A stretch of DNA of 64,000 nt from Larix kaempferi (Eukaryota; Streptophyta; Pinopsida; Pinales; Pinaceae), in contig BSBM01000442.1 of NCBI GenBank assembly GCA_027924585.1, positions 5,580,001 through 5,644,000 of the forward strand. The letters are read 5' to 3'. Position 1 is the first letter of the stretch. Each line of letters starts with the position of its first letter. Positions 10,658-23,475 of this stretch are shown piece after piece. The notes below the pieces were generated by a model. It was not told the DNA's origin. It saw nothing but the letters and a program-made list of their open reading frames with translations, and ran no database searches. The position numbers and the translations under genes were made by a program.

Positions 10658-13278
10658 TGAAATGATGTACATGGATGTTTGTTGACGTGATGATCATTCA
10701 TGGATTAAACCTTGTTTTGGATGTGCACAAAGGTACCATTGTTCGAATGGAATGAGCCATAGGCTCGTTGGCTAATCATGTGTAATGTATTCAAGTTTTA
10801 TGAAAGCCAGTGATGATTGAACAAGTGTTCTTATTCAATGTTAATTTCGACGAAAGTACATATACGACCTAGTATATAATCTGACTAATAACTATTTGAC
10901 TGATGTCAAGGAAAAATTTTACACCTCGTTCCTTACAACGACAAAATGGAGATATGGGTATGTTACAATCACTGTACACACTTCACCAATGTACATCACT
11001 TTCACACACTTCTGTATGTATCACTGTTGTACATTCATCACTGTTCATTTGCATGCATCATTATCATAGTGTATATAGAGAATTCATACCTTTCATTTGC
11101 AGTGCATCAATTCATCATCATAATAGACTGTAAATCTTAATGGATTTACTTCCCACAACACTGTACATATACCACTACATCACTGTACATACACTGTATA
11201 TATCACTGTACATATACTGTATACATCACTGTTCATACGCTGTGTACAAGCTGTGACTGTGTATCAAACTAGGGTATATCATTTCACTTCACAGATCTTA
11301 ACTTCTTCAACTATATGCTAGAAGATCATACCTTACAATGGTTGTCATGATCTCTGGACTCCACACCTGGGATGTGTATTACTGCTGTGGAAGATGTCAA
11401 GACTGTGAACTGTATTAACCTCAAGGAAGTCTGCTCTCATCATCAAAGTCTGATCATTACATCAAGGTCTGCTCTCATCACATAGAGTTATTCTGCTTCT
11501 GCATTGTTGAGACTCAGTCACTAGTCACCCAAATCTCAAACTGTTCAAGCACCTTGACCTTGGATTGTACAAGCAGTAAACTCAAAATCATACTTGTTTT
11601 AGCCCCAAGGGAACCACTATTGAATGCTTGGTTCAAACATCAAATGTTGGTGGAGAAAAACATCACCCAAACAACAGTTAAGCATCAAAAACTCTGACTG
11701 TACAAGCACAAAACTCGGGTCTGCAATTTATGACAGCCCTGTCAAACTGTTCAAGCATGAAAATTTTGTAACTGTTCAGCAGCAACAAGAAGAAGTTAAA
11801 CCCCAAAATTATCCTCCATCTGGAAACAATTCAAGCTGTGATAAACCCCAAGTAAGTCCAAAAATTTGGGTTGTCATAGACCACCCAAAAGAAAAATTCG
11901 GGACTGCTGCTCTTCACCTGCTGTAACAATCAGATTTCTGCAGAAGACTGTCTCACCCGAAATTGCAGAGCTCAATCAACACCCGAAAATCAGAGATAAA
12001 CATTGGAGGCTTATAACCTATTTTTTGAGAGTGGAATGCTTGTTATTTATACAAGTCGTGAGGGTCAATTTATGAGCTAGCTGACATGTGCAAGTTTTTG
12101 AAAATATAAAAAAATAATGCCTTATTTTTAGCTGGCCGACCTTACAAAAAGGATAAATTACCACATCAACTTTTAAAAAATAATCTCTCTTCAACCATAA
12201 GGAACCACGTGACGTGCCACCTATCATTGGAAACGGCATGACGAGGGCTACTACCTTGTGAGGGTCTTACTTGCATTGGCAAGGTTCTTCACCCTTAATT
12301 TCAGGACATCAGCAATTGACTTCAAGTCTTTTGATGGCTACTTCAAGTTACAAGAACATTTTGTTTATCATTGCAAGTAAGGCACTTGCTTATTCAAAGA
12401 CTCCTTCGCGTACTTAAGGGTTCCATCATAATTATGGCAAGGACTCCAACAAAGTAAAAGGTCCAATATCCAAGCTTGTGGGCTTAAGGACCATCAAGCT
12501 CAAAAACTTCATGTGAGGGCATGCCATCATCAAGGTGCCATCATTCCACAACAGTATGACCATGTGCTCCATATCATCAATGCTTCCTCCAAGGTTATCA
12601 TCATCTTCAAGGTGGGATTCTTCAACAAGGTTGTCAACATCTTCAAGGGTTTCAATACCCCATCAACGCACACATGACCACTTCATCTCCTTGAAGAGAG
12701 CAAGGATCATCAACCCACCATTTATGGGGGTGCCAAGTCTTTCTCATGCCCTAGGACCATCTCCAAGGGTTCTAAGACACCATCAAGTCAACAATGACCA
12801 CATCATCACCTTTAAGGGGACAAAGACCATTAAGCCATCAAATGTGGGTCCAAGGAATTCTTCAAGGCTTCTTCATAAAGCAAGAGGCTTCATGGGCTTC
12901 TTCAACCACCTCAACCACGCAAGGGGACCTCCAATGGTCAAGATCCATCATGACATCACCTGTGGGGTTGCCAAACCTTCTCCTAGGGTACCATGACACC
13001 ATCAGAGCATGAATGACCACAGAATGGGTCATTAATGCTTCTCCATCGTCCACAAGGGCTTCAGCACCATCTCCAAGGTCTTTAGCATCGTCAACAAGGT
13101 GGTGGCTCCAAGATCCATTCTTGTGGGTTCAAGGACCTTGTCAACTGGTTACAAGGTGCTTCAAGGCACAAACCCACTTTGTAAGGGGTCCAAGGCATTG
13201 TAAGTGGGACTTGGTGGCATCAATGACAACATGTGGGGCCACTGCAAGTCCATGTTGGCATCAATGACAATTTCATCA
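10658..13278 (-). repeat. Probable solo LTR, minus strand, relative of the LTR at 23921
   Basis: Read on the minus strand it starts with TGATGAAATTGTCATTG at 13278. That resembles the start of the plus-strand LTR at 23921 (TGATGAGCAAGGTTGTCATC). Both share a word around GACCACAGAATGGGTCAT (here near 13014-13031), many CATCAAGG-type words, a TATAAATAA box (12043-12051) and GGCCGAC repeats just upstream of it. The low-coordinate end is uncertain. ACAGG occurs at 10653-10657 before a TG and again at 13279-13283, which would be a 5-bp duplication, but such a match could arise by chance. Long open frames here, such as 12535-12996, are low-complexity LTR sequence. Confidence 0.5.
10960..11240. repeat. 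CACTGTACATA-type short repeats
   Basis: The words CACTGTACA and ACTGTATA(C/T)AT recur about a dozen times, most densely at 11160-11240. The region falls in the U5-like end of the probable minus-strand LTR. The LTR at 23921 has a comparable stretch of ACAGTGA words near 25320-25440. Confidence 0.6.
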
Positions 13279-15616
13279 ACAGGGCTCTCTCTCCATTGTT
13301 GAGTTAGTTAGAGTTTGGAGCAAACTTGCATTGTAATAGTTTTTTATCTTTCAGTTTATATGAATAAAGAGACTTTGGAGGTCATACCTGTGTGATGCTA
13401 TTTATGAGTGGATGGAATGATCTTGTGGCATGAGGTAACATGTGTTTGAACCATTTTTATGCAAATTTCTTCATCATAATCTAGCTTACTGAAGGATTGG
13501 TATCAATTTTGTAGGGAAGATTGCTAAACTTGCTTGTTTAGTTAATATTTTATTTGTCATATGATTAGAGATCTAAGATTTATATGCTTCATTTGTTTAT
13601 GCTCATATTATCTTAATTTCTAAGCTTATGCATTTCTAGATTTGATGGGTTTTGTGTGAGAATGTTTTAGTTGCAAGTTCACAACATTGGAAGAAGTGGA
13701 GAGCTTGTTTGCTCTTTATCTCTCTCTCAAGACTCACTTTGGTGGATCTTGCCCTTGGTGTCCCACACCCAGACTTTCAGAACCTTCTTTGTTCAAAATC
13801 TATTATGTTGCTCTTCTCTTTCTCCACATAAACTTCTTTTTCTTTCAGTTACTTTAATTTTGAAAAATGCAAATTTTTACTTAGATCTATCTTTAAAGGG
13901 TTAAATTACAAGTAGATCTAGTTTCTTTCGCAAGTAAAATAGATTTAGTTGAGTTGTTAAAAGATCAATCAGTCAAAATCTAGATCTATTTGCTAGCTTC
14001 TATACAAAGGTCATTTTTATCATAAAAATCTCAAGACTTAAGTAGAAGGCTAGTTCTCTTGATTTCAAAGTTTATCTAGCAATTTGAAAGTGCATGTTAT
14101 CAGTTGTCTCAAAAGCAAGCCAAGATCCCAAAGTTTATCTGGTAATTTGAAAGTGCATGTTATTGGTTGTCTCAAAAGCAAGCCAAGATCCCAAGGAAAG
14201 CTTCATTTCCTTGGTTACTTTTGTTGTTTTATCATAGATTAACTTGGTAGATTTTTCTATAATTTTTTGTGGTGACCCAAATTCACTTTCGAAGTGTTTT
14301 TTGGGGCACTTTTATTAACATATGCTTACTGGTTTTCTGTTTTTTATGAGCAAGTAGAAAAGCGTGCTGGCCAATTTTTCAAAATCTGAAGCTATCAAAA
14401 CATTCCAGACACCTTTATCTACAAGCCACCTTTTCCGAAAACATTGTAAGCCTACTGAATCCTCTATTATAAAGGATCGGATGCATTCCCAAAGAAAAGG
14501 AGTTTTGTAATAAGCATAATAAAAAGCGCAAGTGGGCTACCAGTGCCCACACCCCATCCCCTAGGGGGGAACTGTGTCAACTCCATTTTTGTGGTTTGTG
14601 ATTTTTTAGTTTAGATTTCCTTTTTCGCAACTAATAAAATTAACCTAGAAATAAAATTTACCTTGTTGGATCCGTTTCAATGGCAGGCCACAAGTGCACT
14701 CGGGACTTAGCTTTTTTACATTTTTTAACAATTTCCAGCTTTTGAGTAATTTTGTCCTTGCTTTCCCAAAGTACAGTGCCACAAAAGAGCTTGCTCGAGT
14801 AATGGAATTTGGTCGGAAAAGAGACTCTTGGAACAAGATTAACCAAGTAGAAAATCCTAACTTTGTTTAAAATAAACCAATGCTTATCTTCCCGTATGCT
14901 CTGGACCGCTGCAACATAGTCCAATCAGTTGGTCAACCAGAAAGGAAGGTAAGCATTAGACTAATAGAAAAATCCACATAAGCTAATCTTCGAAAACTCG
15001 GGAAGTCGCAAAGAGTGACTACCATAGAGTCAAGGGGATACTCATTAATGAGGTTCGTCCTCTCCTCGTTGGACACTTGGTAAAGCTGCTTATGCGCTCA
15101 ATTTGAGAAGGAAAGTTTTAGTGGGCCAAACCAAGAAAAAACCCACTAATTACCATCACCTTTAATAATAAAATTTACCAACAAAGACACTCGTAGTACT
15201 TATTTGACATAGCAAAGCACTCCATAGCACTCCAAGGCACTTTTCAGTTTTATACATCTTTATATTGGGCACCGGTCTTGTTGATTATTATCTTGTTTAA
15301 TTTATGTATGCAAAATGATGATGATGATGGATGTCTTATGCCATTGAAATTTAAATTTCTATTGTTGTCCTAGTTGGAGAAAAAAAGTTTTCATTTAATT
15401 AACTCCTAGATTAGTTGTTTTTCTCTTTTCATAGAGAAAACACCTTAGATTTTTCTTTTTTTAGGGTCCACCCCCCTTGGCTTCGCTAAGAGTAAGCCTA
15501 GACGGAGGAGTTAAGTTTCTAGTGACAACTCTTAACTCTGACTTGCCCCCAAGGCCACACCGAGCGGCTTGAAGATTTCTACCGCGTTTTCCCAGGTGTG
15601 CATCCAGGCAGCAACA
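13279..15616 (+). repeat. Probable 5' LTR of a tRNA-Asp-primed gypsy element (left end approximate)
   Basis: The right end is supported: the sequence closes in CA at 15616, three bases before a primer-binding site. The left end was not located, and the value given is the edge of the neighbouring LTR. There is no coding sequence. AT-rich parts, T runs and a 63-bp tandem duplication (14066-14191) fit a long gypsy LTR. No second copy of this LTR is in the window. Confidence 0.5.
14066..14191. repeat. Two-copy 63-bp tandem duplication
   Basis: The unit beginning CAAAGTTTATCT occurs at 14066 and again at 14129 with only a few differences. Confidence 0.9.
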
Positions 15617-15619
15617 TTT

Positions 15620-15638
15620 TGGCGCCGTTGCCGGGGAT
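15620..15638 (+). promoter_or_regulatory. Primer-binding site, tRNA-Asp type
   Basis: TGGCGCCGTTGCCGGGGAT is complementary to the 3' end expected of tRNA-Asp, the primer used by Athila/Tat-type gypsy elements. It marks the start of the internal region. A leader motif TGGCGACTCC follows at about 15838, as in the elements at 40718 and 50780. Confidence 0.88.
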
Positions 15639-16013
15639 AAATATTTTTATTCCTGGAATACGACTTTTGTTTTCTCCTTCTTTGTTTTGCTTTGTTTGAT
15701 AAATGCTTAGAATAGATCTTTAATTTTTCATCTGACGACTCCACTAACCTTTTTCTTTTCTTTTTTTAAATTAACAAAGAAAAGCAATAAAGAAATTTTT
15801 CTGAGAGATTTTTAAATGCATATTTTTATTCTCACATGGCGACTCCATTGAAGGGATAAAACCTTGTCTCTCATCAAATTGTTGAGACTTGTTGTGTGTA
15901 GATGAGCCCATGCAACATAGTGAATTTTTAAAAGCTCACCTTTGATAGCTCCACTGATCCAATACCAGATGTTCTCCATGATTACTTCATAATGGCATTG
16001 CTCGATTCCTGAT

Positions 16014-17302
16014 ATGGATGATGAAAGAAAAGAGTATGGTGCCAAGATCGCCACTACATTTCATCCCATTGATTTTCCAGTTATTATGGGTTTTCCAAAT
16101 GAAGATTTTGACCCGAGTGAGGTGTTTGAATATGCCCTAGACTTTTATGGAAATGGTGATTCGGTTGTTTTGCACATCACATATGTCCTCAGTGTTATGG
16201 TTAAGGCCAACATCCTTCATGATGACCATAGGATGGAAATATTTGCTTGCACTTTGTATGATGATGCTTATCATTGGTTCTTTCAGGAACTTCCTGATAA
16301 ATGCATTACCTCCCTAGCAAATTTCTTTGAGATTTTTCTTAAGCGGTGGCATGACGATGACGATGATATGGAAAATATTATGGCCTTGTTTTCAATGTAA
16401 GAAGCACATGAGGAGCCCTTAATTGAAGATATTATCAAATACCCTCCTCATGTGGAGATGATAAAAGACACTGAGGATGCGGATTGTTCTCAAGTTTATT
16501 CTAATAGTGATGACCACACAGGTATTCCATAATTGCCTCCAAAAGTAGGCATTATAGAAGTTGATGGAGGAACTCTTAAGCAGCCATTTATGCATGATGA
16601 TAAGGAAGAAATTTGTGCTCTCCTGCTTGAAACTTTCACTCAATTAGATTTCTCAAATATCCATGGTTTTCCTAATCATTGCTATGACCATGAGAAGCTA
16701 TTTGACAATGCTCCAGAGTTCTATGGAAACAATGGTGATTCAGCCACCCATCATATTGTTGCTTTCTTCAATTTGGTAATTGATTTTAATATTTATCATG
16801 AGGATGATCTGATGACCATATTTGCTTGGACTTTGGAGGAGAATGCAAGGATTTGGCTCTGTAGCCTTTATGACAAATCCATAGTTTATATGGTTGATTT
16901 GCTTAAGTGTTTCTTCTTTCGTTGGCATGAAGGAGAAAAGGCAAAGATTAAGTAGCTTGTTAAAAAATATAACTCCTTCCTTCCTAGAGTGCAGCATGAC
17001 CCTATTGAAGAGTTTCATGAAGCACCCTCGATTGAAGGTGTTGTTGTAAACCCTCCTCATGTCACCATAACAAGAAATAATGAAGATTTGGAGTGTTCTC
17101 GAGTTTATTTCAGTGATGATGGTGACATGTGTATTCCAGATTTTCCTAAAGCCATCATAGAAGTTGTCAAGGAAATTCATGAGGGGTCTTTGATTGAAGA
17201 TATTTCAGAAGAACCTCTTCATATTGCCATGGTGAAGAACATTGAAGATTTGGAGCTATCTTGTAAATTTTCCAACCCCAACCCGGTTTCAAGTTTGATA
17301 TT
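16014..17302 (+). pseudogene. Gypsy gag ORF with two tandem capsid-like domains, dead
   Basis: One reading frame runs through the whole stretch, broken only by TAA 16398-16400, TAA 16530-16532 and TAG 16953-16955. Two similar retrotransposon-gag domains lie in it. Domain 1 covers about 16080-16360 (FPNEDFDPSE... DDAYHWFFQEL... FLKRWHDD). Domain 2 covers about 16660-16940 (FPNHCYDHEK... ENARIWLCSL... FFRWHEGE). Each is followed by an acidic linker with a PPHV motif, and a third diverged linker copy follows near 17200. The order suggests an internal duplication of about 520 bp. No zinc knuckle, protease or RT follows, because at about 17303 the frame is replaced by copia sequence. The primer site upstream places it in a gypsy element. 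Gag would form the particle that packages element RNA. Confidence 0.75.
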
Positions 17303-17847
17303 TGCGTGGTACAGTTGATTTTGGTCTGGACTACAGGAGAGAAGATGGAGTGAGTTTGGTTGGCTATACTGATTCTGATTGGGTTGGTAGTGTGCCTGAC
17401 CGGAAGAGTACATCCGGTTGTTGTTTCAGTCTGGGCTCAGCAGCAGTGTCTTGGTTCAGTCGGAAACAGAAGTCAGTTGTTTTGAATTCTACAGAGGCAG
17501 AGTATATGGCAGCCAGTCGGGCCAGTTGTGCGGTCATTTGGCTTCACAAGTTATTGGCTGGATTATTTGGTCAGTAGGTGAGACAACCTGTGATACACTG
17601 TGATAATCAAAGTTGTATCAAGCTTTCGGAGAATCCAGTGTTTCACAACAAGTCAAAACACATTGAGAGCAGATATCACTTCATTCGTGATTATGTTCAG
17701 AGAGCTGCAGTGGAGTTGCAATACATTCCTACTGAAGAGCAGGTGGCAGACATTCTAACGAAGTCTTTGGGTAGAGGGAAGCATGTTTACTTCAGAGACA
17801 AGTTGGGATTGGTGAAAAACACCTTCCTCGGTAAGAGGGAGTGTTGA
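17303..17847 (+). pseudogene. Copia RNase H remnant
   Basis: The frame starts inside the copia RT/RNase H linker (RGTVDFGLDY). It shows the RNase H acidic residues in GYTDSDW, STEAEYMAA and HCDNQS, then the C-terminal block ADILTKSLGR, and ends at TGA 17845-17847. An in-frame TAG at 17575-17577 makes it non-functional. It joins the dead gypsy gag on its left without a recognisable copia LTR. It is therefore a truncated 3' end of an element rather than a full insertion. Confidence 0.92.
17833..17841 (+). promoter_or_regulatory. Copia polypurine tract
   Basis: AAGAGGGAG lies directly before the LTR start TGTTGAAAAG at 17842 and overlaps the pol C-terminus. Confidence 0.8.
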
Positions 17848-18640
17848 AAAGTACCAAGGAAGTGTTTTTCCACCTTATGATGCCTAGGGGTGGATGAAAC
17901 ATTAAAAGTGGTCCCTAGTCACTTTATTAAAGTGAGAAGCACTTTATAATTTTAAAGTCACTTTATAAAGTTTGCTCATGGTTCTAATTTTTAATTGACT
18001 TTATGAGAATTAAAGTGGATGAGAAAATAAAAGGGTCATTAATGTAATTCAGTTGAAAGGTGCATTAAATTTATTTATTTAATTATTAATGAACCTTTTA
18101 TGTGAGCCTTAGATCTCATTGAGCCAAGATCTAATCTTGACCATTGAATCTCAAGAAGAAGTTACCATGAACAAAAAGGGGAGAAACTGGGGATTGAGGC
18201 ATTCATTCATTTTTTGTTACCCAAGAGAGTTGGAGACCAAGAGAAGAAGAGAAAGAGAAGAGAGAAGAGAAACCTGGGGTTTGAAGAGATTTCTTCCTAG
18301 AAAGAAAGAGTCTAAACATTGGCGCGAATCCAAAGGAGAAGGAGGAGGGCACGAGTTTCAAGAGACTGGGCACAATTTTCGAGGCAAGGCTGTACAATAG
18401 CAAACCGTACAGTAGGCACAGATTTCGAGGGAAAACAGAATTTGAGGACCGTACAGCATTAATTACAGTTCGTATAGGCACAAAAATCAAGGCAGCAAAT
18501 CCAGCAATTAATGTAGGCTATACATGCACAGAAATCGAGAAACAGGTGCAACACAAAAATCGAGAAAAATGTGTCCATACAGCTCGCACGTGTGAGGTCG
18601 TACAGAAGACATTTGGGCATAGAAATCGAGGAAAAAGTGG
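17842..18640 (+). repeat. Copia 3' LTR, right end truncated
   Basis: The LTR begins TGTTGAAAAG after the polypurine tract. It carries AAAGTGG/CACTTTAT words in its first 200 bp and seven GTACAG- or ATACA-type motifs between 18389 and 18605, interleaved with AAATCGAGG words. At about 18640 it passes into minus-strand copia coding sequence without a CA end, so it is truncated. Confidence 0.72.
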
Positions 18641-19266
18641 ATGATACTTGGAAATGCATTCTTCACGTTCTTTCCTTTTACACATCCTCTGCAAACGCCT
18701 TCATGCTTCAACTGGATTTTTGGAAGTCCTTCAACTGCTTTGCTTGCAATGGGTAGTGCCCTATAGTGGACATGTGCAAGCCTTCTATGCCATAATTCAC
18801 TTGGCTCCATGGAGTCATGGACCAAGGCTTGTTCAAGTTGGCCCTTCAATTTGTATAAACCTCCCTCTTACTCTCCAATCAAAACTGCATCATCTATAGT
18901 CTTTCCCTTTGGCCACATTAGGACTTGGCCATCAACAAATGCAACCCTCATACCTTTTGCATCTAGTGTTGATATGGAGAGAAGGTTCTTCTTTAGTCCT
19001 GGAACATACAGGACATCCTTCATCTTCAGAGATTTCCCAGAGTCTAGCTTGTAAGAAGCTTCTCCACTTCCTTTTATGGGGTATTCGTAATCATCCCCCA
19101 GTTTCACCTTCTGAGGTGACTCATGTTCATACAGGTTCATGAAGGATTCTTTATATCCTGTCATATGCTTGGAAGCTCCACTGTCTACAAGCCAATCATT
19201 ACTTCCATGTGTGACAGTGCCCGTGAGTGCTGATATCAGGACATACTCTTCATCACTTGAAGATTT
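18641..19266 (-). pseudogene. Copia gag-pol middle part: protease and GAG-pre-integrase domain
   Basis: Read on the minus strand from 19266 down, the frame contains the aspartic protease active site WLVDSGASKHMTG (about 19175-19192). Next come the usual KLGDDYEYPIKG and DVLYVPGLKKNLLS blocks, then the GAG-pre-integrase domain with the HHCC zinc site (LWHRRLAHVHYRALP, GVCRGCVKGKN). It stops making sense after about 18640, where another copia LTR begins. Its upstream part lies at 23476-23915 and 25954-26398; two solo LTRs have been inserted between them. At least the frame around 18850 needs a shift to be read through, so it is dead. Confidence 0.9.
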
Positions 19267-22200
19267 TGTTATCACATATGTAGTAGCCGAGCTACCATAC
19301 ACTATTTTTCTGATTCCAGTACACTTTTCGGCCAGTTCCCTTACATTGAGGTGCTGAGATGAGCATCTATTATGGATCATGATTATTACATGGACAACAG
19401 TTTTGTTCCCCATGCCATGACTGAGTTTCAAGACACTCAGAGAGATGACCGATGTAGCCATTTAGCCATTTATACAGAGCAGTTAGTATTGCCCAAAGTT
19501 ATAGCAGCAATTTCAGAGGACAGATGTTGGTTCAGATTATGTGCATTCAGGTATATGACTCCGCAGGTATATTCTGGTGTTTTGGTTGGATTGCTTTTAT
19601 ATTCATTCTTGTAGCATGTCTTAGCATTTAGTATCATGATTTGGCGATCATATAGATATTGGGACCTGGTTATATCTTTATATATATTATATTTGTCCCC
19701 ACTCAGACTTAGAAGTTCACTACCCATACTCATTGGTTTTACCCTCCTTAGGGAGAATAGAGGTGATCATTCCCACCATACTTTGGCTTGCTAGTGTTGG
19801 TCTCATTATTCACTGTCTTCATCCATCCATTACCTTCTAGTTTGTTTACTACCTTGACTTACTACTTGACTAGTGGCATGGAGGACCTTCCCCCACTTTA
19901 GCCTTTGTGTTGGATAAGCTTCCATGTTTTTTGTGTCTCGGCTCTGAGTTGGTGATAGAACTTACCTTTGGTGAGTTGGATTGTAGTCCTAAATCATTCT
20001 GGTCGGTTGTCCTGATGTTTGGCACTGGTACGAAGTCCCCTTAGTCACTTAAGATGTGTTGGCTAAAGACGAAAGCTCATGTACTACTTATGGAAACTTA
20101 TGTGAAATTCGCCCATGGAAATTGTAAACTCTAGAATGTGTTTGTCAACACACGTAACTAAAGGGCAAGAGCAATGAAACGCTATAAATACTCCTTGAAG
20201 AGTATAAGAAAGGTCTAAAAAGCAATGGTTCTTAAACTCTATATCTAAAAGATTGTTGACCATATGTTTATGTATGAACATGCCCTGGATGCAAGCTGCA
20301 ATTAGTTGTGCTTATTAGCACACCTGAGATTCGAAGGGTTATGTAGGCCAAAAAGGCCATAAAGTGAAATCAATGGATCCTAATGAACTTGGATCATCTT
20401 TTATAAAAGTAGACATGGTGCCTAAGTTGAATAAGCACTCTTTAAACAACTTACCCATCTATGAGACACTGCCATCCCCCGTGTTACTGCTTGTCCAGCA
20501 TATGTTAGAGTGTGTATTCCCTTTCCATTTCCAAAGTGTCACAAGGTCAAGTCAGTAGTCAACCCTTAGCGTAGCCTTTTAAATTTTAGCCCTCACCCTT
20601 CACTAGCAAATTGATCACAGCTGTGAAGTGAGTATGGTCTTGAAAGTCTGGTCTGAGTAATAATAATAATTAATGACCTTATATATTTGATTTTAGATCG
20701 CCAGTAATTGATTACTTCTTGTTATAATTGTTACTTGAATGAATTGTAGAGCTTGTTTTAACCTTTGACACTTGCAGCAGCTTTGATGATAGCCTGAGTT
20801 GTATTATTGGTTATTTTGACTTAGTCAAACCTAGTTTGACCAAAGTCAAGCACAGGACATGAGGTGGCAGACCTCAGATGATACAGAGATATAATATATG
20901 GTCTGGTACAGGTCACCAGATGGTTCTATGCAGTGGTTTAAGGCTTCTGATGATGATTTCTGCTTTTCAGCACTTTTACAGATTATTATTATTTGGTCTG
21001 TCGGGTATGTTGGATATTTTATATGATCATGCAGAGACCTATATGGTGTATGAGTACACATCTTAGATGGATTTGGGCTCTCTGAGTCCAATGAGACAGT
21101 TTGTTTTCAGTTCCGGGTAGTTACAGTGATTTGTGGCCTCAGTTGGGCATCCTAGTGCAGTTTTGGCTTGTCAGATGGCCTATCAGAGCAGAGGTTGGTT
21201 TTGATTAGTTCACCTAGGGCGTTGTGCATGGAGGGGGTGGTCCAGACTCCAGCCACTTGTTATTACCATACTACCCCCCTCCCAGAGTACCTAGTGGGCC
21301 AACCTTGACAGCACAGGCACTCCAGGAGGCTGTTTGGGCATGTTCACATTTCTCGAGCCAGTTAAAAAATGGTGAAAATGGCTACTGAAGGATTCGATTT
21401 GGGCTACTGAGGCAAAGGATTGGCATGGGATGGCTTTTGATGATGAGTGGGAGGTCTTCCACACCTTCTCCAGCAGTTTCAGCTTTCAGTGGGGTGTACA
21501 CTCATCTCTCCGGCATTTTTTATGGATTTCTGGAGCCTCCTGAGGCTCACGACTTTTCCAGAGAGGCACGATTTGGTGTCTAGTTTATTATTTTGATGAT
21601 ATTGTGCCATGGGGATTGACCAAGGGTGTTAGAAATTACCACTTGGACCCACCATGAGCTAGATCTTATATTTTATCATTGACATTTGGTGGGACCCCCT
21701 CTCCTAGGGCGATTTGGTCCATTGATGTATTATTTTATTATTGATCCATGTACTTTATTGTTGAGCTCATCTCAACCATTGATTAGATCACTTTGATCTT
21801 TTAATCTTAGCCATTCATTCAAAAGGTGGTTAATATTTTGGTGTCTCTCCATCCCATTTAAAGGAGAGAGCTCCTCATTGTAAAGGGACTTTTGGCTCTG
21901 AATTATTGGAATAGAAAAATACTATTGCATCTACTTGTTGTGTTGTGGTGAATGCATTTGGAGTTCAACTGTTTGTTCTTCCTTTGCACTGGGTTATTGG
22001 AGATTATCTTGCTATCTTTTGTTCCATGTATTTTTAATCTACAGGTGGAGGCCGAATTGGTTCAAGGAGGACGCATTGGTAGGGGAAGACTCTCCCTGCT
22101 TCTTCTTTGGGTTTCTTCGTCGGTAACAGGGAGTATTACTATCCTAGTACCTTCTACTTCATGTTATCATTTGCTTGGGCTTGTCTTTCCTCCATGCTTG

Positions 22201-23475
22201 ATCACTCTGATTGAATCGACCTCCTTGGTTTGACAGGTAGAGGAGGGCGCACGTGTGGACTAGGGCATCACTTCAAGGCATGAAAAATCAACAATCTCTC
22301 ATTTGATCTCTGCACGAAAATTCCTCAACAACATGGCAACCTCATCCATCACTCAGGTATGATCTCAAGGTAAATTTATCATTCCATGATCTATCCATTT
22401 GTCTAAGTCATTAAAACCCTCATTAATTAAAACCCTCATTTTTCCTTTTTTTAGATCTACTTGGATCTAGCAAGCTTTTGGGTAAAGTATTGAAAACCCA
22501 CCTCTATAGCATCCACGGCAATTCGGATCTATAGTTTGGTGTGGATTGGCTTCCATTTGACCCTTTTCCCAAGGCACATTAGCCTCCTTGAGGGAGGTCG
22601 CACTCCTTGAGGGAAGCTATTGGGCTAGTTCCAAGACGTGGGTAGGTGAGATCCCGCTTGATTTGCACTCCTCTCACTTGATAACCCACCCCTAGTACCT
22701 CACTTCTTTGATTTTTGGCTTTGGGCTTCATTCCTCATTTTGAGGGTTGTGCCCCACTTGGTTCATTGGGTGATGTACTTTCAATCTCAGATCTACTGAG
22801 ATCTATCCATTGGATGCCCTTGATCTTCAAAACCCACCTTGCTTTGCACCTTGACAACCCCAATCTACATTTTGGTGGACATCCAACTCCATATGGCCCA
22901 ATTTCCAAGACACTGATCTCTCTCCAAGCCCTCACGACTTTCCTAGGTTGTCAGATTTCTCTGTGGGTTGATATCTGTCTGGTTGATTGCACACTTAGAT
23001 ACTGTCATATCCCTTCATCAAGCATAGCTAGAAAGCCCTAATTGTCAAATCTACGTTTTGGGACACTTTCCCTGTTTTAAGGGTCACGTTTCCCAAGGCA
23101 GTTAGTTTTGACCATTTTGAACTAGCTTTGAATCCTAGAATCATTGTGTGTTATCTTTCCTTATCATATCACACCTTTCCTAAGCCTCCACAATGGTCCT
23201 AAATCCTCAATTCTAGGGTTCCATACCTGTCACCCTACGTACTTCATTAGATAAATTTGATCTAGTGATTGGGTTGATCTCTCCTATCGGGAGTAGATCT
23301 GGGTCTCCCCCTTGCTATCTTGGCTTTGATAGCTATAAAGAAGAGTGCCTTGGTTGGCGTGACAACCATCCTTTTGGGAACTAGGGCTCTCTTGATTCAC
23401 AACTTTAGTTGCCTGTCCCCTCTACCATCCACCTTGGATCCATTTGTAGGGGCAACTACAAGATTGGTGATAACA
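19267..23475 (+). repeat. Solo LTR of family L inside a copia gene
   Basis: The LTR starts TGTTATCACA and ends GTGATAACA, the 9-bp inverted termini of the family, and is 4209 bp long. It aligns along its length with the 4495-bp LTRs at 36034 and 43174 but is clearly more diverged. Flanking 5-mers are GATTT (19262-19266) and GATTC (23476-23480), a target-site duplication with one change. Both flanks are minus-strand copia coding sequence that would be continuous without it. No internal region is present, so it is a solo LTR produced by LTR-LTR recombination. Its TATA box reads CATTTAAAGGAG (21855-21866) rather than CTATTTAAAGGAG. Confidence 0.92.

Noticed and set aside
12535-12996. 153-codon ORF rich in Ser, His and Pro
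   Set aside because: It is low-complexity CATCAAGG-type DNA within a probable LTR, and other frames are open as well.
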